6,339 nucleotides of DNA from a candidate division TA06 bacterium (GTDB lineage: Bacteria; Hydrothermota; DG-26; E44-bin18; JADFOU01). Location: NCBI GenBank assembly GCA_022562655.1, contig JADFOU010000120.1, forward strand, positions 1 through 6,339. The letters run 5' to 3'. Under the pieces are notes generated by a model. The model made no database searches, was not told the origin of the DNA, and was given only the letters and a program-made list of their open reading frames with translations. Numbering within the stretch: position 1 is the first letter of the stretch; each line of letters starts with the position of its first letter. Position numbers and translations under genes: made by a program. Shown piece by piece: positions 6,141 to 6,339 of this stretch.

Positions 6141-6339
6141 TTGGTAATATTGGGAAATCGCAGATATGGCAACCCAATCCTGGTGCCATCTTTGACCTCA
6201 AAAAGATCGGCTTTTCAGCCTAAGCGAGTTTCCTTCACCCAAAAAACATTTGATGAGGGATGGCTCCAAGAACTGATTCGGAAAAATCCTGAAATTCTTC
6301 CTGTGGAGGAAATTGAGCCTGCCTTTGTACCTCTTGTAA
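6141..6339 (+). CDS. Partial gene, unrecognised, NucS/DUF-like N-terminal motif
   Basis: An open frame of 66 codons starts at TTG 6141 (GGGAGGT at 6128-6134, 6 nt upstream) and runs off the right edge. An in-frame TAG at 6126 limits the start, and TTG 6150 or GTG 6183 are alternatives. The segment FDEGWLQELIRKNPEILPVEEIEPAF resembles, from memory, the N-terminal W-LQ-P-LLP-EIEP pattern of uncharacterised proteins that often continue into a restriction-nuclease-like fold. The catalytic part would lie beyond the window, so this is a weak hint. The gene has no visible link to the ATPase. Confidence 0.55.
   Translation, partial: MVILGNRRYGNPILVPSLTSKRSAFQPKRVSFTQKTFDEGWLQELIRKNPEILPVEEIEPAFVPLV

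Noticed and set aside
5816..6172. 118-residue minus-strand ORF over the junction
   Set aside because: It is mostly translated repeat DNA (the AACATTCG array and the CACCGC repeat), a typical spurious product of repetitive sequence.

Overview
This window holds the membrane and stalk half of a bacterial V/A-type ATPase operon, on the + strand. The gene order is a G/H-type stalk subunit (619-930), subunit I (968-3013), proteolipid K (3069-3557), subunit E (4128-4709) and subunit C (4784-5812). The order resembles the Thermus-type G-I-L-E-C-F-A-B-D operon but stops after C. No F, A, B or D gene follows within the window. The organism is a bacterium, because the operon uses Shine-Dalgarno sites and a sigma70-like promoter. 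The moderate GC content, the bacterial-type V-ATPase and the CACCGCAGAGACGC-type dispersed repeats make me think of an anaerobic Desulfobacterota/Nitrospirota-like or similar environmental lineage. That is an impression from memory, not something the sequence proves.

Layout: positions 1-257 are the 5' end of an unrecognised membrane protein on the - strand. Positions 258-618 are a divergent intergenic region with a good promoter (549-578) for the ATPase operon. Positions 619-5812 are the ATPase genes, interrupted between K and E by a GxxExxY-family (PD-(D/E)XK-like) gene at 3565-3990. Positions 5813-6140 are a repeat-rich junction with an 8-bp tandem repeat, a broken gene that looks like the start of a nucleotidyltransferase, and another dispersed repeat. 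A partial + strand gene runs off the end at 6141-6339.

The most notable structure is a dispersed repeat with core CACCGCAGAGACGC. Copies, some degenerate, begin 8-11 nt after the stop codons of the G/H-like gene, K, the GxxExxY gene and E, each preceded by an AAAGG-type stretch. One clear inverted copy lies just before subunit E and appears to border that gene's ribosome binding site. The GxxExxY gene lies between oppositely oriented copies, its annotated N-terminus is translated from repeat sequence, and the expected catalytic Glu of its ExK motif reads Lys. Subunit I also carries what looks like an in-frame AT-rich insert bounded by 10-bp direct repeats exactly 75 bp apart.

Functionally, I and K form the ion-conducting membrane sector, C is the socket between rotor and c-ring, and E with the G/H-like protein form the peripheral stalk. 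K keeps residues at the places of the Na+ ligands known from Enterococcus hirae NtpK. Without A, B, D and F the enzyme cannot work, so those genes must lie elsewhere or the locus is a remnant.
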